Made by a program: the position numbers and the translations under genes. From Homarus americanus (Eukaryota > Arthropoda > Malacostraca > Decapoda > Nephropidae): a stretch of 64,000 nt of DNA. Below are positions 23,198 to 35,771 of the stretch, in pieces (position 1 is the first letter of the stretch; each line of letters begins with the position of its first letter). The stretch covers positions 2,742,407-2,806,406 of the forward strand of contig NW_024735503.1 of NCBI RefSeq assembly GCF_018991925.1, read 5' to 3'. The notes below the pieces were generated by a model. It was not told the origin of the DNA, searched no databases, and worked only from the letters and a program-made list of their open reading frames with translations.

Positions 23198-23884
23198 ATT
23201 ATATTGTATTCACACAAATTAATTGACTAATAGTTTTTCGGCAGTTACTTTAAAACTGCCAGGAATGAAAATTATATAAATAAAAGATTGTTTTAACTCA
23301 ACTCTTTATAAATATAAGAATTAAAGTTAATGTAAACGACAAACACATCATTCAAGGGTAATTGAAGTCACATCACAATTTTGTCCTGACTTGAGAGAGG
23401 TTTCAATAATACTCATACCAAGCCGTAGACTCTGTAAGGTATCTCAAAAGTAATTAAGTTAACGCAGACTCCTAATACTTGACACCTAACTATACTTTTC
23501 TTGTGGAATAATAAGGATAAACAAATATATCTTACTTGGCGATATGAGCTTTTTACAGTAAACTTTGATTTCCCATATTAATTCTAATACGCGCTAATAT
23601 AACAAAAACAATATCAGGAAATTGCTCTTAAACCTTTCGGCCAGTGGTCCATGATAAAATATATAGTCATATTTGAGATATTCCGCATGTCATGTAAAAC
23701 TGGATGTACACCAACGCAATATTGCCATTAAAATGTGTTGGCTACTGTAATTAACAATGTTGCGAAATTTACGGGAAAATATTTGCAATATTAGTGTTTA
23801 GAACACTGTCGTCACAGAAATGTCAAGTAAACTGACTGGTGTGGACTATATGATTGTCTCACATTTCCTTCCTGCAGTGTTGGC
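23198..23884. other. No gene recognised
   Basis: AT-rich sequence leading up to the retrotransposon remnant. Confidence 0.4.
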
Positions 23885-25180
23885 ATCTTTTACCCAACAT
23901 GTTGACGAAACTATCTTAAACTCTCATTTTATCCTTCACCTTGAACGCTTTCTCTTTTGTCGGATCACCAGCATAGCTTTCACCAGGCGAGATCTACTGG
24001 TGATCTGCTCTCGTACTGCACCCATCTTTGGTCATCCTCGCTTAGGGATTATGGGGAAGCCTTTGTCGTGGCTCTCGACCTCTTCAAAGCATTTGTCAGG
24101 GTATGGCACAAGTCTTTGATTTCTAAACTTCCTTTTCATGGTTTCTTTCCTCCGCTCTGTTCTCTCGTTTCTAGTTTCCATGAGAACCGATCCATGGCAG
24201 TTGTTATTGGGGGATCCATCTCTCGCTCTTTCTCTACCAATAGTGGTGCTCTTCAGGGTTCCGTTCTTTCACCTACTCTCTTGCTCTTCCTTCTTTTTAT
24301 CAATGATTTTCTTCACAGTACTACTAATTCTATCCATTCTTATGCTGATGATTCTACTCTTCACTGTTTTCCTCATTTTCCCCTTTCCCCTAACTTTCAA
24401 ACTAGATCTGTTTCTAGAGCTAATATCGCTTCATCTACCAATGCGGATCTGTGCAGTATCTCCGAATGGAGAGGTAGAAATATGATCAAATTCAGTCGTA
24501 AGAATGCACAGTATTTAACAATTACACTTTCCAAAATAGAAGATCTCCCCCCTATCACATTTCAGGACGCAACCATTTTGCCAAATTCTAATATACATAT
24601 GCTAGGCCTCACCAATTCCTCTCATATGTCATGGAAGTCACACATCCGTAACATTGCTAAACTACCTCCAGAAACCTGGGAATGTTGTACAGATGCCGTA
24701 GCTACTTCACTCATGAGTAGTAGCTTCAGGTTTATAAGGGATCCATTCGTCCTAAGTTGCAGTACTGCTCTCATATCTGGGGTGGTTCTTTTCTCTTTTC
24801 GTCGTAGTGTTCCTTCACTCTGTTTTACAGGTACTTTAACGGGCAATGTTCGGTGTACCGCCGGCAAGGCAGTGGGCTCGTAACACTCGTCTTGCCCGAG
24901 GTGCCCACCGTTTGTGTGTAGATGTCGGTCACACTATAATAACCCGTTATAGTGCATCCATTTTCCTCACACAGCCAAATTGTGGAATGCTTCCCTTCTT
25001 TTGTGCTTCTATCTTCTTACAATCTGTCTCGCCTCAAAAACCTGGTTGTCCGGCATTTTCGTATAGATTAACATATTCTTTTATCTCCTCTAATTTTCAT
25101 TTCTTTTTACTCATATTTCCCCAGGCCCCATTGTGGGTCGATGACCTTTGCCCGGGTGGGTTATTTCCCATTAAAAAATA
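23885..25180 (+). pseudogene. Decayed non-LTR retrotransposon fragment (Jockey-like reverse transcriptase)
   Basis: The segment reads as reverse transcriptase from an N-terminal block (ETILNSHFILHLE, 23910-23950) in one frame, then shifts to a second frame at about 23957 that continues to 24883. Motifs in order: SDHQHSFHQARSTGDLL, the palm block FVVALDLFKAF, the block SGALQGSVLSPTL, and the catalytic YADD at 24341-24352. In the palm block the Asp expected after KAF is Val, which would break activity if not a recent change. After 24740 the reading frame changes again and part of the C-terminal region is missing, then resumes at about 24860 in another frame (ARNTRLARGAHRLCVD). The endonuclease is absent, so this is a 5'-truncated dead copy. 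An A/T-rich run at 25178-25215 probably marks the 3' tail. The family is assigned from motif pattern, not from a search. Confidence 0.85.
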
Positions 25181-26222
25181 AATAAAAACTTATTGAAGTT
25201 TTATTTTTATTTTAGGTTAAGACTGCCTTAATCTACCGCGATATTATGACCCACCTGAGTTGAATCACTTCCTACCTGGTAATTAAGTCTTACTATTACT
25301 ATGAGTCCTATTGAAAACAGCTGTGATAACTGCATTTGGTGACAGTGAAGGCGGGGAGAGGGGGCGGAGAAGGAGGTTGCGGAAAGTTGCTTTCATATGA
25401 ATAACTAAACGACCCTCCGTGATAGAGTATCCTCCTTTACATAAGTGAAGTGGCCATTCCTCCTCACTTCCTGCAATAACACTCTCCTGAATGAGACAGA
25501 GGCGAGAGGAAGGGGAGGAGGAGGTAGGAGGAGGCTGGGTAAGGATAGTAAGACGATAAGACTTAGGATATGGAAGACTAGAATGGTCAGGGTTTCGTAG
25601 TGATGAGGATCGGGAGGCAGGGTATGGTAAGGATGAGGATGGGTCCCCATGGTAAATAGGCAGGATGTTGCCATGGTAACGGTTCGCATAAAGATAAAAC
25701 ATGATTTATTCGGGTGTTAAATAAAACGATGATATTAAAATCTCATGTTTAATTGGTCATTTAGTAAGAAATTCGTTTATATTTATTTCAGTTATACATG
25801 TTTCAATCATTTTAGTTGTATTGGCGATATCTTAGAGTTTGAACTAACCGGCAGAGCTACAAATTGCTGTTGGAAGAAAATAAATTAAAACGATCAAAAA
25901 TTAACGTGAGACAATTTCATGCACAGGCAGTTTATAAACGTCAAGAATAAGTCAGACAAAATGAAAGAATCGTAGAATATAACAGATGATTATTTGGAAA
26001 GTGAAGTCACATATTATACCTAATAGCAATATGTTTCTTTGTATGAAAAAAATAAGTGTCTGACTCACATCTGTTACTGGTGTTGACTTTTACGGATGAG
26101 ATGCATAACAGTTGATTGTTAGGCTACCCCACCTTAACTGCTCACTTGTAGTTCAAGTTTCTCCGCCCACCTTAAGGGAAAGGTGCCGCCCGCCCACACA
26201 GACAGCTTTTAATCAAATTCCC
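25181..26222. other. No gene recognised
   Basis: AT-rich tail, then a GGA/GGC-rich patch at 25345-25640 with chance minus-strand frames. Nothing else is seen. Confidence 0.4.
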
Positions 26223-26290
26223 GGCACACTGGATAAGCTGGCTGCCTACCAACTGTGGTGGTCTGGGATCAAAACCTGGCACCCAGTGGT
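26223..26290 (+). mobile_element. tRNA-like SINE remnant
   Basis: The sequence 'ggcacactggataagctgg' resembles a tRNA D-arm/A-box region, and about 30 bases on, 'gggatcaaaacctggcaccc' resembles the B-box and acceptor-side end (consensus GGTTCRANNCC with changes). The spacing fits a tRNA-derived SINE head. The B-box differs from consensus, so it is probably inactive. Cloverleaf pairing was not verified in full. Confidence 0.4.
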
Positions 26291-26713
26291 GTAAATTGTT
26301 CACATTTATTTACCTGTGTTAATTACAGGTTCTGATACATTGACAACACCAGTATGCTGAGGTTGGATTAAAAGCTGTTTGGTACCTGAGTGTAGGCGAG
26401 CGGCGTCTGTGATCGTGGCTTGTACTTAATTGATTTAATTTTCCTTAAGTCCTAAGCAATATCGATATCTATTATTTGTAATCGTGTTACTTCAATCTTT
26501 TAAACCCAGATATTTCGTTTTTTATTTCAAGCTTAACTTACTTATATTGACCAAGAGCGTTGGAGGCGCTCACGCTGGCTCTGTGACCTTCAGCCATTAA
26601 TCACTTTATATGGTTCTCCGCGCGGGTGGAGGACACTCACACACACACTCAGGCTTCAATTGCCAGCCAAGACATCTCAGGAGAACATCTGGGTGTAAGT
26701 TGCAATATTTATG
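26291..26713. other. No gene recognised
   Basis: AT-rich DNA, possibly the body of the SINE remnant at its left edge; a short 'cacacacacac' occurs near 26637. Confidence 0.35.
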
Positions 26714-27190
26714 CTCGTAACTTTTTATCCCTGTCTAAAAACTTTTCTTGCATGACTAGTAACTTTCTTTCCATAACTAGTAACTTTCCTTCCGTAGCTA
26801 GTAACTTTCCTTCCATAACTAGTAACTTTCCTTCCGTAACTAGTAACTTTCCTTCCGTAGCTAGTAACTTTCCTTCCGAAGCTAGTAACTTTCCTTCCGA
26901 AGCTTGTAACTTTCCTTCCGTAACTAGTAACTTTCTTTCCATAACTTGTAACTTTCCTTCCGTAACTAGTAACTTTCCTTCCGAAGCTAGTAACTTTCCT
27001 TCCAAAGCTAGTAACTTTCCTTCCATAACTAGTAACTTTCTTTCCATAACTAGTAACTTTCTTTCCATAACTAGTAACTTTCCTTCCGTAACTAGTAACT
27101 TTCCTTCCGTAACTAGTAACTTTCCTTCCGTGACTAGTAACTTTTCTCCCCGTCTCATAACTTTTCTTCCATAACGAGTAACTGTTCGTC
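26714..27190. repeat. Minisatellite, 21-bp unit, about 22 copies
   Basis: The unit is 'actagtaactttccttccg' plus 'ta'; alternatives are 'cataact', 'cgaagct' and 'cgtagct'. The period is seven codons, so long open frames arise on both strands (three between 26626 and 27279), all artefacts. Edge copies at both ends are diverged. Confidence 0.95.
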
Positions 27191-29349
27191 AAATATAGCA
27201 ACTTCTCTTGAGGTGTTAACCTGATGGTATAACAAGATCTTACTCTGTACTGTAAAATTTCTAAATAAATATTGCGCATCTAAAATCTGATCGTTCATGT
27301 CTATTTTTCCTTTGCTGGTAATCGAGACTTAATTTGTTTTAGTACAATTTTGATTAAGAGAAGTTGTTAGTAACAACGCAGGAATAAGAGCCAATGGTGT
27401 AAATGAACATCATACGTAGAAGCAAAAGAAAGGAATAAAACCAACTGACAATTAAAGGGAAAAGGTTACCCCTCCCCCCCCTCCCAAAAAAAAAACAGAA
27501 ATAAATCGCCGAATGCGTTTGTAAAGTGCCCTCGGAATAAATATCTGAACAAAGCACAAAAAAGAAAATCAACAACTAACGAAAGTAAAAATCAGCCAAA
27601 AGCAAAAGTCCACTAAATGAAAAAAAATGCTAATAACGAATAAAATAGTTTAAAAAAAGCGTGTAACGATGTGCCCAAAAACGAGAAAACTAAAAACAAA
27701 AGATAACGGAAGAAAAAATCCACTGAAACTGGAAAAATAAGGAGAAAAAATCCACTACACATCGTAAAAATAACACAGGCAGTTACATAAAGCGAAATTT
27801 CTTCTCACTGGACCAGAATCCTAGAAGCTTTTACTCAGAGGCTACTAGCCAACACTGTCTACACACGGAGATCAATAAGCAATTTCTCCAGGGAATGAAA
27901 TCTTCCTGGGCGTTAGAAGATGACGCATGAATGGGAGAAAATACATTTTATGGAAAATTCATTACTTCATCGTTCCATCGGTAATGATTCAGGGGGTTGG
28001 TGGAACGATGACGAACGATCCACCAAGCTGACATTTGATGCCTCGTGTGAAAACTGGGATGATGTATTTGGGATCGGCTCTGGGATATAGGGGATGGGAT
28101 AGCCTTAAGATGCTGGGATTGGGATGGGCTCTGGGATTTTGGGAATTGGGTGCTGCTCTGGGATATAGTGTTGGGATAAGTTATTAACCAAACTGTACCA
28201 AAATTAGGTTAAATAAGCGTACTGTACCTATATATAACATTAACTGGTCTTTAGTTATTACTGTGATAAGTGTTATAAAAATCTTCCTCTGTATTCTGAC
28301 AGCTACAACATCATAGGAGTGCCTTAAGCGACGCCTCTCACTCCCCTGTCATGTGTGCCCACGGGTCCATTAATCTGTAGTTTGTTATATCAAAAAAAGA
28401 CATTAATTTTCTTGGAATAAATATTAAAAATCTTCTTGTTTATATAATTGTGTTTTTTTATTAATAAGTTCAACATACATTTCATTTAATACCTTTACTA
28501 ACTCAGTCACATTCGCCTCTGTCACAAAATCGGGCACCTTACTAAAGATGCAAAATTAAAGAAAATAACAAAATAAATAAGAACATTACAAATAATATAC
28601 TTAATATTTTGGCAAAGTTAATTCTCGTTGTCTCTCGATTGTCAGCGAAGAAAAATGCTGGAAGAATTGGCATTATCCTTTCCGGTGACTTATAAAGAAA
28701 CAAAGGAGTATTGGTTTTAATATCAGAGAGATATTGGTCTTGTAGTATTAGCTTAGTCTCTACGTGAAGGATACATAAGAGGCAGATTTAGTCAACGGAG
28801 TTAAGAGGAAAGGGCAGATACGAGCGCCCACTGACTGTCTAGGAGATGAAGGACTCAAACCTTCTCTCGTACCCTTCATCTGCTCAAAACCCATCATAAC
28901 TGAACCTAATATTGGGACCTTCACTCGTTATTCTGATCTCCGTAGTATAGAAAGTGTATTGACTGCTTCACATCTCACACAAGTTCAGGTCAACATGAAC
29001 ATTTTACCTGATCGAAACATACACACATGAGTTAATTATGCAATAAATAATCAACAAATGCGTATCATCATGAGGAGCACCAAGTAAAGACTTGTTCGGT
29101 CATTTTGCCAACCATTTAGATTATTTCAAAACATATGAAAGTCATACATCGCCCCCAGGGAGGTGTACAGAGCTAATACAGAATACCAAAGCAATCTGTT
29201 GAGCCATTTCTTGTTCATGATATGGTGGACAGACAGAGAGACAGACAGATGGGCAGCACGTATCCCTGGATCCCTTTACTGACTGAGAGACCGACGGGGG
29301 ATAACGGAATATAAAGTGGAAAAAAATTCAAAACTGTCAGTACCAGTGG
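27191..29349. other. No gene recognised; A-rich and AT-rich DNA
   Basis: 27550-27800 is rich in A with scattered 'aaaaac' and 'aaaatcc' words. 28070-28175 has an irregular 'ctgggatatagggg' repeat. 27960-28035 contains near-palindromic 'atcgttccatcgg' / 'ggtggaacgatgac'. No coding signal is seen. Confidence 0.4.
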
Positions 29350-29850
29350 CGACGCCGGAGGGGGGTCAGGGGGAGAGGAGGGGGCCAGAGGGAGGATGTC
29401 AGAGGAGGAGAGGGAGGATGTCAGGGGAGGAGAGAGGGGATGTCAGGGGAAGAGAGAGGGATGTCAGGGGAGGAGAGAGGGGATGTCAAGGGGGGGGAGA
29501 GAATGGGAGGGAAGATGAGGTCATTGGAAAAGAGAGGGAAGGGCAGAAGAAAAGCGAGGGGAGGTCAGGGAAGGAAAGAGGGAGGACAGGGGGGAGAGAG
29601 TGGAGGTGATCAAGGGAGGAGAGAGGCCAGGGGAGGGAGGGGGAGAGGAGGAGAGGGGTAGGAGGAGGAGAGGAGGAGAGAGGAGGAGAGGGGGGGAGAG
29701 GAGGAGAGGGGGGAGGTCAGGAGAAGAGCGATGGGAGGTCAGGGATGGAGAGAGGGGAGGACAGGGGAGAGAGAGAGAGAGAGGTGGTCAGGGGAGGAAG
29801 GAAGGGAGGGCAGGAGAGGAGAGGGGGAAGAGAGGCGATGAGAGGAGGGT
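29350..29850. repeat. Polypurine (GGAGAG/GGGGAGG) tract, about 500 bp
   Basis: Roughly 500 bases on the plus strand with very few pyrimidines, composed of 'ggagagaggggatgtcaggg' units on the left that become pure GGAGAG on the right. The left part is a degenerate tandem repeat with a 20-30-base period. Arg/Gly/Glu open frames across it are composition artefacts. Confidence 0.92.
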
Positions 29851-31378
29851 GTCATTTAGCAGAATCCAGTACGTACTAGCATCTGTGAAACAAAAACCTT
29901 TGTGTTATCTTATATGTTAATAACTCAATCAGACCAAGTCTCTGGCAAGTGGACCATCGATGATGAGACTTGACTGCGACACTTCTTCAATATCTGCTGC
30001 TCCTTTTATTTGTAGACAGAAAATAAACACATTGAATTACAAAAAGGTAAATTGAGTGGAATGAATATTTTGTAATATTCCAGAAAATAATTAATGTCAA
30101 ATGTATCGGAAAACTAATTAGATAATGCAGAAGTAAATTAATGATAAATTAACTAATGGATATTAAATCTCTCTCTCTCTCTCATTTGCCACACGCCATA
30201 AAATAAATGTATGTATTATTCCCAGTAAAAATATACCGTGAAACGATGGAAAACTTGTTGGTTGAATCATCCAGCCAACGACACACTTCTTCAGCACGAC
30301 GGTGCTCAAACATCACGGGAAACATCTTAGTCAAGGGTATTCCACCGTGAAGATAGCAAATATGACCCAAAATTGGACACTGGTCGCGTTATACTGTACA
30401 TGAGAGAAAAGGCATTCACGTACGATAAAAATCTACCAGTTAGGTCAGGAGGAGAATATTTCTTTAGATAAATACAGCTAAAATAATTGACAGGTACATT
30501 TTTATTATATTCAAGAGCGAAATGTTCCTGTCGTCATACATGGGAAATAATAAAAGATAAAGAAAGGAATATGACAGCGTTATTTGGTGGGTGTTGATAT
30601 TGCATATGTTAGTGCACTTGAAGCTCCTCCAAGACCTGGAGTGATTTTAACTTTTCAGGAAAACATATGTCTCGGCTACCAACTTTAACAGTCCCCCGAG
30701 TGTGTGTGTGTGTGGGCCTTTACCTCACTCTAAGGTCGAGAATGGTGTATACTGTGATTTTACTTTTATGGTTTCGTCACACACACACAGGTACAGTCTC
30801 TGGATGCTAGTGTCATAGCTGGGAGCGGTTGCTTTAACTTAGCTTTACGTTGCCTTGACTGGTATACAACCTAATATCTGGGTAAAATTTCCCAATCATA
30901 AGAGTTGCCCAGCGTCTTATATCTATCATCAGATATAAAACTGACGAATTTTATAGCAAAAATGCAAAAAAATAAAAAAACAAACAAACAAGGAACTGGC
31001 ACCGCTTCACTCCCTGCTCAGCTTCGTCCAGCACTTGAGATAACTGTGCAGTCACAATAATCCCTCAAAATAATCATAATGAAATTAAATCATTTCTACG
31101 CTAAGAATTGTTCTAAAATACCTGGAAAGCAATATTACCGTAAGGTCACAAAGGGCAATAACTCTCATCGTCGATACATTGCTGCACGGAGTATTAGCCA
31201 CAACATCAGGGTGTCAGAGTTGCAGAGGGAGTAGCGGGCTTTCATCGAATTTGATAAATATTTATGCCAAATGGATACAACTTTTTTTGCTATAAATTAA
31301 TATAAACTAATTCGTATATGATAAAAAAAATTATTTAAGAATCCGTTTGCCATCATGTGATAGACAAATTATGCCTAA
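29851..31378. other. No gene supported
   Basis: A short (CT)n lies at 30169-30182 and a short (TG)n at about 30701-30714. On the minus strand, bases 30253-30331 read MFPVMFEHRRAEEV in an open frame between 'cttgactaag' and 'tttcacg|gtatat'; the acceptor is weak and the block is not called. Confidence 0.35.
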
Positions 31379-31433
31379 GGTAGGTTAGGTTAAGTTAGGT
31401 TAGGTTAAGTTAAGTTAACTTAGGTTAGGTTAG
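31379..31433. repeat. TTAGG-like tract
   Basis: About 55 bases of 'ggttaggttaagttaggtta' type sequence with TTAAG substitutions. Confidence 0.85.
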
Positions 31434-33967
31434 GCTTTCTATGACACTGTACTGTACATAGAAGTATCACTATTACACAATAATGTACACTATGTATACG
31501 AATAATTTTTCCTGCCGTTTCTCCATCCTCACCGACGTAGCAGAATAATTTTTACGGGTGTTTCGATAATTTAATACCGACAATACTACAAGTGCCCGAG
31601 TCTAATCACACAGTCGTCACATGTGTCATCGACGTGTACAACAGTTTAAACGATCCGCTTTGTGGAATCTCGTATCCTGGAAACTCTTGGCATACATAAT
31701 CCACCTTTCCAATGTTATGTAAAGTAAGTATTAAAATTCAGTAAATACAGTAACAATATACAGTGTGTTTGTGTGTTTGTTTTGAGTATTTTTATCATCA
31801 TCCCCGCACCCGCCTTCATGATCATCACATTTCAACATAAGCGAAAATTTAATCCTGGAGAAAGCTTGAGGACGTGAACACCATATCAGAGAAGACAATG
31901 ATCACCGAGCTCAAGTTAAAGGCGTGTCTCAGCCTCGTGGCATTGTTGTCATGCGTTTGATCATACACACACACACGTCAACTGTGTAGACTTTTCATAT
32001 AGCAATACTGTAACTTCCACTTTCAGGAATCTGTTTCTTTATTGGCTCTGGTTTTCTATCGCCAAGATAAATTTTGTTATGGAACTATCAATATCAGACA
32101 GAATAAGCTAAGATATCCAGTTTAATATTCACATCCAACCATTATGGATTATATTAACATCCCGACACAACAGGTAGAGCCACATATTATCCAGACAGAG
32201 GAGTTGGTTCCAGGTTCACTTAACAGATTTATTTGTGATATAAACAAACACACGTTGTTAACATCTTAACAAATTATTTACTGCATCACTCAGGTAATTA
32301 AACACATTCATCAAAACTAATGGACTAACTCGGGAGGAACTCACTAACGGTGCCTACACTTAACACACAAGAATACCTGATACAGAGGATGATTAAGAGT
32401 AGCTTTTGGGTGTATATCAAAGGCATAGTTTATCTAGTCAAATATAGATTCTGAGAGCAGCCTCCGGTGATAAATGATCCATCGTCCTCCGCTGTAAGTC
32501 AACTACATTGAGAAGCACTGATGGAACACTATCACCTGCAGGATCCCTGTGCCTAGCACACACACACGCACGCACGCAAGCACATGCATACACTCCTGCG
32601 TTCACATGCACGAACAATTGATCAGTAATGATTCCATACTTTGATGAAAAGACTCAGAAAATTCCAAACCATATATTATGTATTCTTATACTGAAATGTA
32701 GTTGTTACTTCACTTACAAAGTTCACGAGACGAAAACCTTAACATATATTTTCAGAACACATGACACCTCAAAACACAACACATTAGCTGGATAGAAGAA
32801 ATAAGATCAATGTTGCGATGAACGGTGCCCGGGATACAAGATGTTAGGAAGTATTATTACATCATTCATGCGGAAGGAAAGTTATTGTTCTCTTGGGGGC
32901 CACTGTAGGTTCTTATACAAGCCATGGCTGTATTTTCTTCAGTAAGCAATTGGAAAACAAACTGACATGTTGAGGATGTTGGCCGCTATTGTAGTGTTTC
33001 CTGCCCGGGTAATGAATAAGTAATATCATGTGATGAAAACTAAACTGAAACGAACATCTACTGAGAACAATTATTGTAACAATTGTATTGATTTCAACTT
33101 TCTTAACACCTTATTTGTGTAGATTTAATATTTACTCAACTAGTTGGTTTAATGTTTCTTTGGGTTTAATGTTTACTGTGTTTATAGTTTTTATCATTAT
33201 TTTTTTATAATTATAGTTTAATTTACTGGTGCAATATAAGAGCTACTTTATCGTCGACGTCTCGTTAAACTACCTCTATTATATTGCTTATCAACTATAA
33301 TGTAAAATTAATTGGACATACACTATGTAAATTTTATTTTATGACTATTTAACTTAACTAAATGTTGTTGTATAATTTAAAAATTAACTAAAAACAAAAT
33401 CTGTATTTTGGTTAAAGAATCAGGAATAATGTGTGGGACTTGAAGAACGCGGTGAGCCATGCTGGTTTTACATATAAATGGGCAGCAGAAGATAATGTAA
33501 AGCGGCGACAGTGTGTCGGACAGGGTGGCATGTGGCCGGGAGCTCTCGCCGGGATGAGTTAGGCAGAGTACAGTACAGTACAGGACAGTATTCGTTGACA
33601 ATTAATGTTATAAGTCAGGTGCTCTTAGCGCTTTTGATATGATAGTTGAGAGATTAATTACCGTAATAATTAATAAGAAGAACAGCTCACGTCACAGCAT
33701 TTCACCATATAATTAAACACACAAAGTACACCTAAACAAACTATATCATTAAAAATTTAACTTTAGAGCATGAGCAGAGTGACCACTTACACCATTAAGT
33801 TTCTCAACGTTCGGAATTACAAACTTTAGAATAATTTAATTGTTAAAAGTAACACCGATTTTCAAGATTGTTTTATAATTCTACAGTAGTTAGTCATAGT
33901 GTACGTCAGAACTGTATACAGAATTAATCTCATGTCTCGCGATGGTCGATAATTGAATGATTCTCAA
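31434..33967. other. No gene recognised
   Basis: 2.5 kb of AT-rich unique-looking DNA without motif, splice pair or repeat of note, apart from a short 'cacacacacacgcacgcacgc' type run near 32555-32582. Confidence 0.5.
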
Positions 33968-34080
33968 AAACTTAACCTAACCTAACATAACTTAACCTAA
34001 CCTAACCTAACATAACTTAACCTAACCTAACATAACTTAACCTTACATAACTTAACCTAATCTAATCTAACCTAACCTCG
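33968..34080. repeat. CCTAA-like tract
   Basis: About 110 bases of 'aacctaacctaacataactt' type repeat, the reverse-strand form of TTAGG, with a 10-15-base super-period created by recurring 'cataactta'. Confidence 0.88.
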
Positions 34081-34413
34081 AGCGAGAGACAGCATATGGC
34101 GAGTTATGCCCGTACAGTTAGCCACAGTGTTAGGATTAAGTTGTGCAATTTATTGATTTCCAGGAGCCAGATGTATAGCTGAACGGACAAGTCAGTCAGC
34201 AGACAGCGAGAAACATACTCAAACTAGATGTACTCGTATAATTTAAAGGAGTTTCTCTTAGCCTTTTTTCTTGATAACTAGTTTATTGACTATCATAGAA
34301 TACTAGCAGAAACGGTAGGATATTGTCTCACTGTTCAGTCCCACCATGTTTTTCACTACAACGGTACAGCAAAGTATATTTTTTTAGCATTAAACTGATA
34401 TTATTTTATTGTC
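34081..34413. other. No gene recognised
   Basis: AT-rich DNA; nothing recognised. Confidence 0.4.
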
Positions 34414-34577
34414 TAATCATCACTACATATAACACCACCCATCATCACTACATATAACACCATCCATCATCACTACATATAACACCACCCATCATCACTA
34501 CATATAACACCATCCATCATCACTACATATAACACCATCCATCATCACTACATATAACACCATCCATCATCACTACA
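34414..34577. repeat. Minisatellite, 25-bp unit, about 6.5 copies
   Basis: The unit contains 'catcactacatataacacca'. Copies are nearly identical with a ccacc/ccatc alternation. Confidence 0.95.
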
Positions 34578-34657
34578 GATCGGTAAAGTAGTTTCCGAGA
34601 TTCTCGTGCGGACACACAAACAGACAGACTTCTTTGTTTTATGTAGATAGATTTTCT
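34578..34657. other. Possible retroelement 3' fragment between two arrays
   Basis: The 80 bases 'cggtaaagtagtttccgaga...' followed by 'acaaacagacagac' and 'atgtagatagat' resemble the 3' ends of some invertebrate LINEs. This is a weak impression only. Confidence 0.2.
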
Positions 34658-34885
34658 GGTTTACAATATGCCCCAGTTCTAGCTTAAAATATGCTCCAGC
34701 TCTAGTTTACAATATGCTCTAGCTCCAGTTTACAATATGCTCCAGTTCTAGTTTACAATATGCTCCAGTTTACAATATGCCCCATTTCTAGTGTACAATA
34801 GGCTCCAGCTCTAGTTTATAATATGCTCCAGTTCTAGTTTACAATATGCTCCATCTCTAGTTTACAATATTCTTCAGCTCGCGAA
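34658..34885. repeat. Degenerate minisatellite, about 23-bp unit, about 9-10 copies
   Basis: Repeated 'tctagtttacaatatgctcc' with 'agt', 'agc' or 'atc' joints and two units shortened by internal deletion. Confidence 0.9.
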
Positions 34886-35244
34886 AGATATCTCCAAATT
34901 CTCGTTTGAAATAAGAAAATAAAGTTAATTAATATCATTGTTATTATTAATATTATAATTATTATCTATTATTTTATTAATGGAGAATTAATCTTTAATT
35001 GGAGAGGTTCACAGACATTACATCAGCATTAAATTTTATCATCACATAATTCTCTTTAATGGAGCCGTTAATTAGTGAATGATTTTCCTTCGTCAAGATT
35101 TCTGCTGTCTTAAAGAAAACAAAGTAGTTAATCGGGTGAAAATTGAAGTTAATAGATCTACCATTAATGAGGTCGTTTGCTCCAAACTATCATTATAACT
35201 TGTAATGTATTCTTTAAAAGACTCATTCCCCTGCATCACCACAC
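34886..35244. other. No gene recognised
   Basis: Very AT-rich DNA; nothing recognised. Confidence 0.4.
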
Positions 35245-35316
35245 TATAGGCACACCACCCTAAGCACACCGCACTGTAAGCACACCACACTGCAAGCACA
35301 CCACACTGCAAGCACT
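35245..35316. repeat. Minisatellite, 17-bp unit, about 4 copies
   Basis: Repeated 'agcacaccacactgcaa', diverged at the left. Confidence 0.85.
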
Positions 35317-35666
35317 GTCACCTACATTCTTGCCTCAGGTTTACATTATTCCATTTATTTCATAAAATTTTCTTTTCATGCATTCATGAATTCTTGACTC
35401 CAGTTATTCGTTCAAACCCTTTTTGATATTCAGCCAAATACCTTCCCTCGGCAAAATATTTGTCCAGTTAAACTTGTATACCAACAGGACGCAGGGAGCC
35501 GCGTGCGGGATGCTGAAGGAAATCTGCAGTCTTGGCTTTTCTTTTTTTCAGTCACTTTGCTTGTGCAGAATTTAATTAACTAAGTCAAGGAACCTCGTGA
35601 CGCTGGCTTCTGTTCCCTTCTGTTATTTGTCTAATAGTTTATTATTTCCTTCTGTTACTACACAAC

Positions 35667-35696
35667 CAACCGAATGCTCTCTCTCTCTCTCTCTCT

Positions 35697-35768
<72 letters not shown>
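35667..35768. repeat. (CT)n followed by (TA)n
   Basis: A (CT)n run to about 35698, then about 35 TA units. Confidence 0.95.

Positions 35769-35771
<3 letters not shown>

Noticed and set aside
22726..23217. Cys-Val-Pro-Pro-Thr repeat protein on the minus strand
   Set aside because: All six frames are open because of the 15-bp unit; no signal peptide or splice context supports one.
26725..27279. Lys/Ser/Thr-rich 184-codon repeat frame
   Set aside because: By-product of the 21-bp array; three competing frames exist on both strands.
30253..30331. Minus-strand exon reading MFPVMFEHRRAEEVCRWLDD
   Set aside because: The acceptor lacks a pyrimidine tract and no homologue or second copy supports it.
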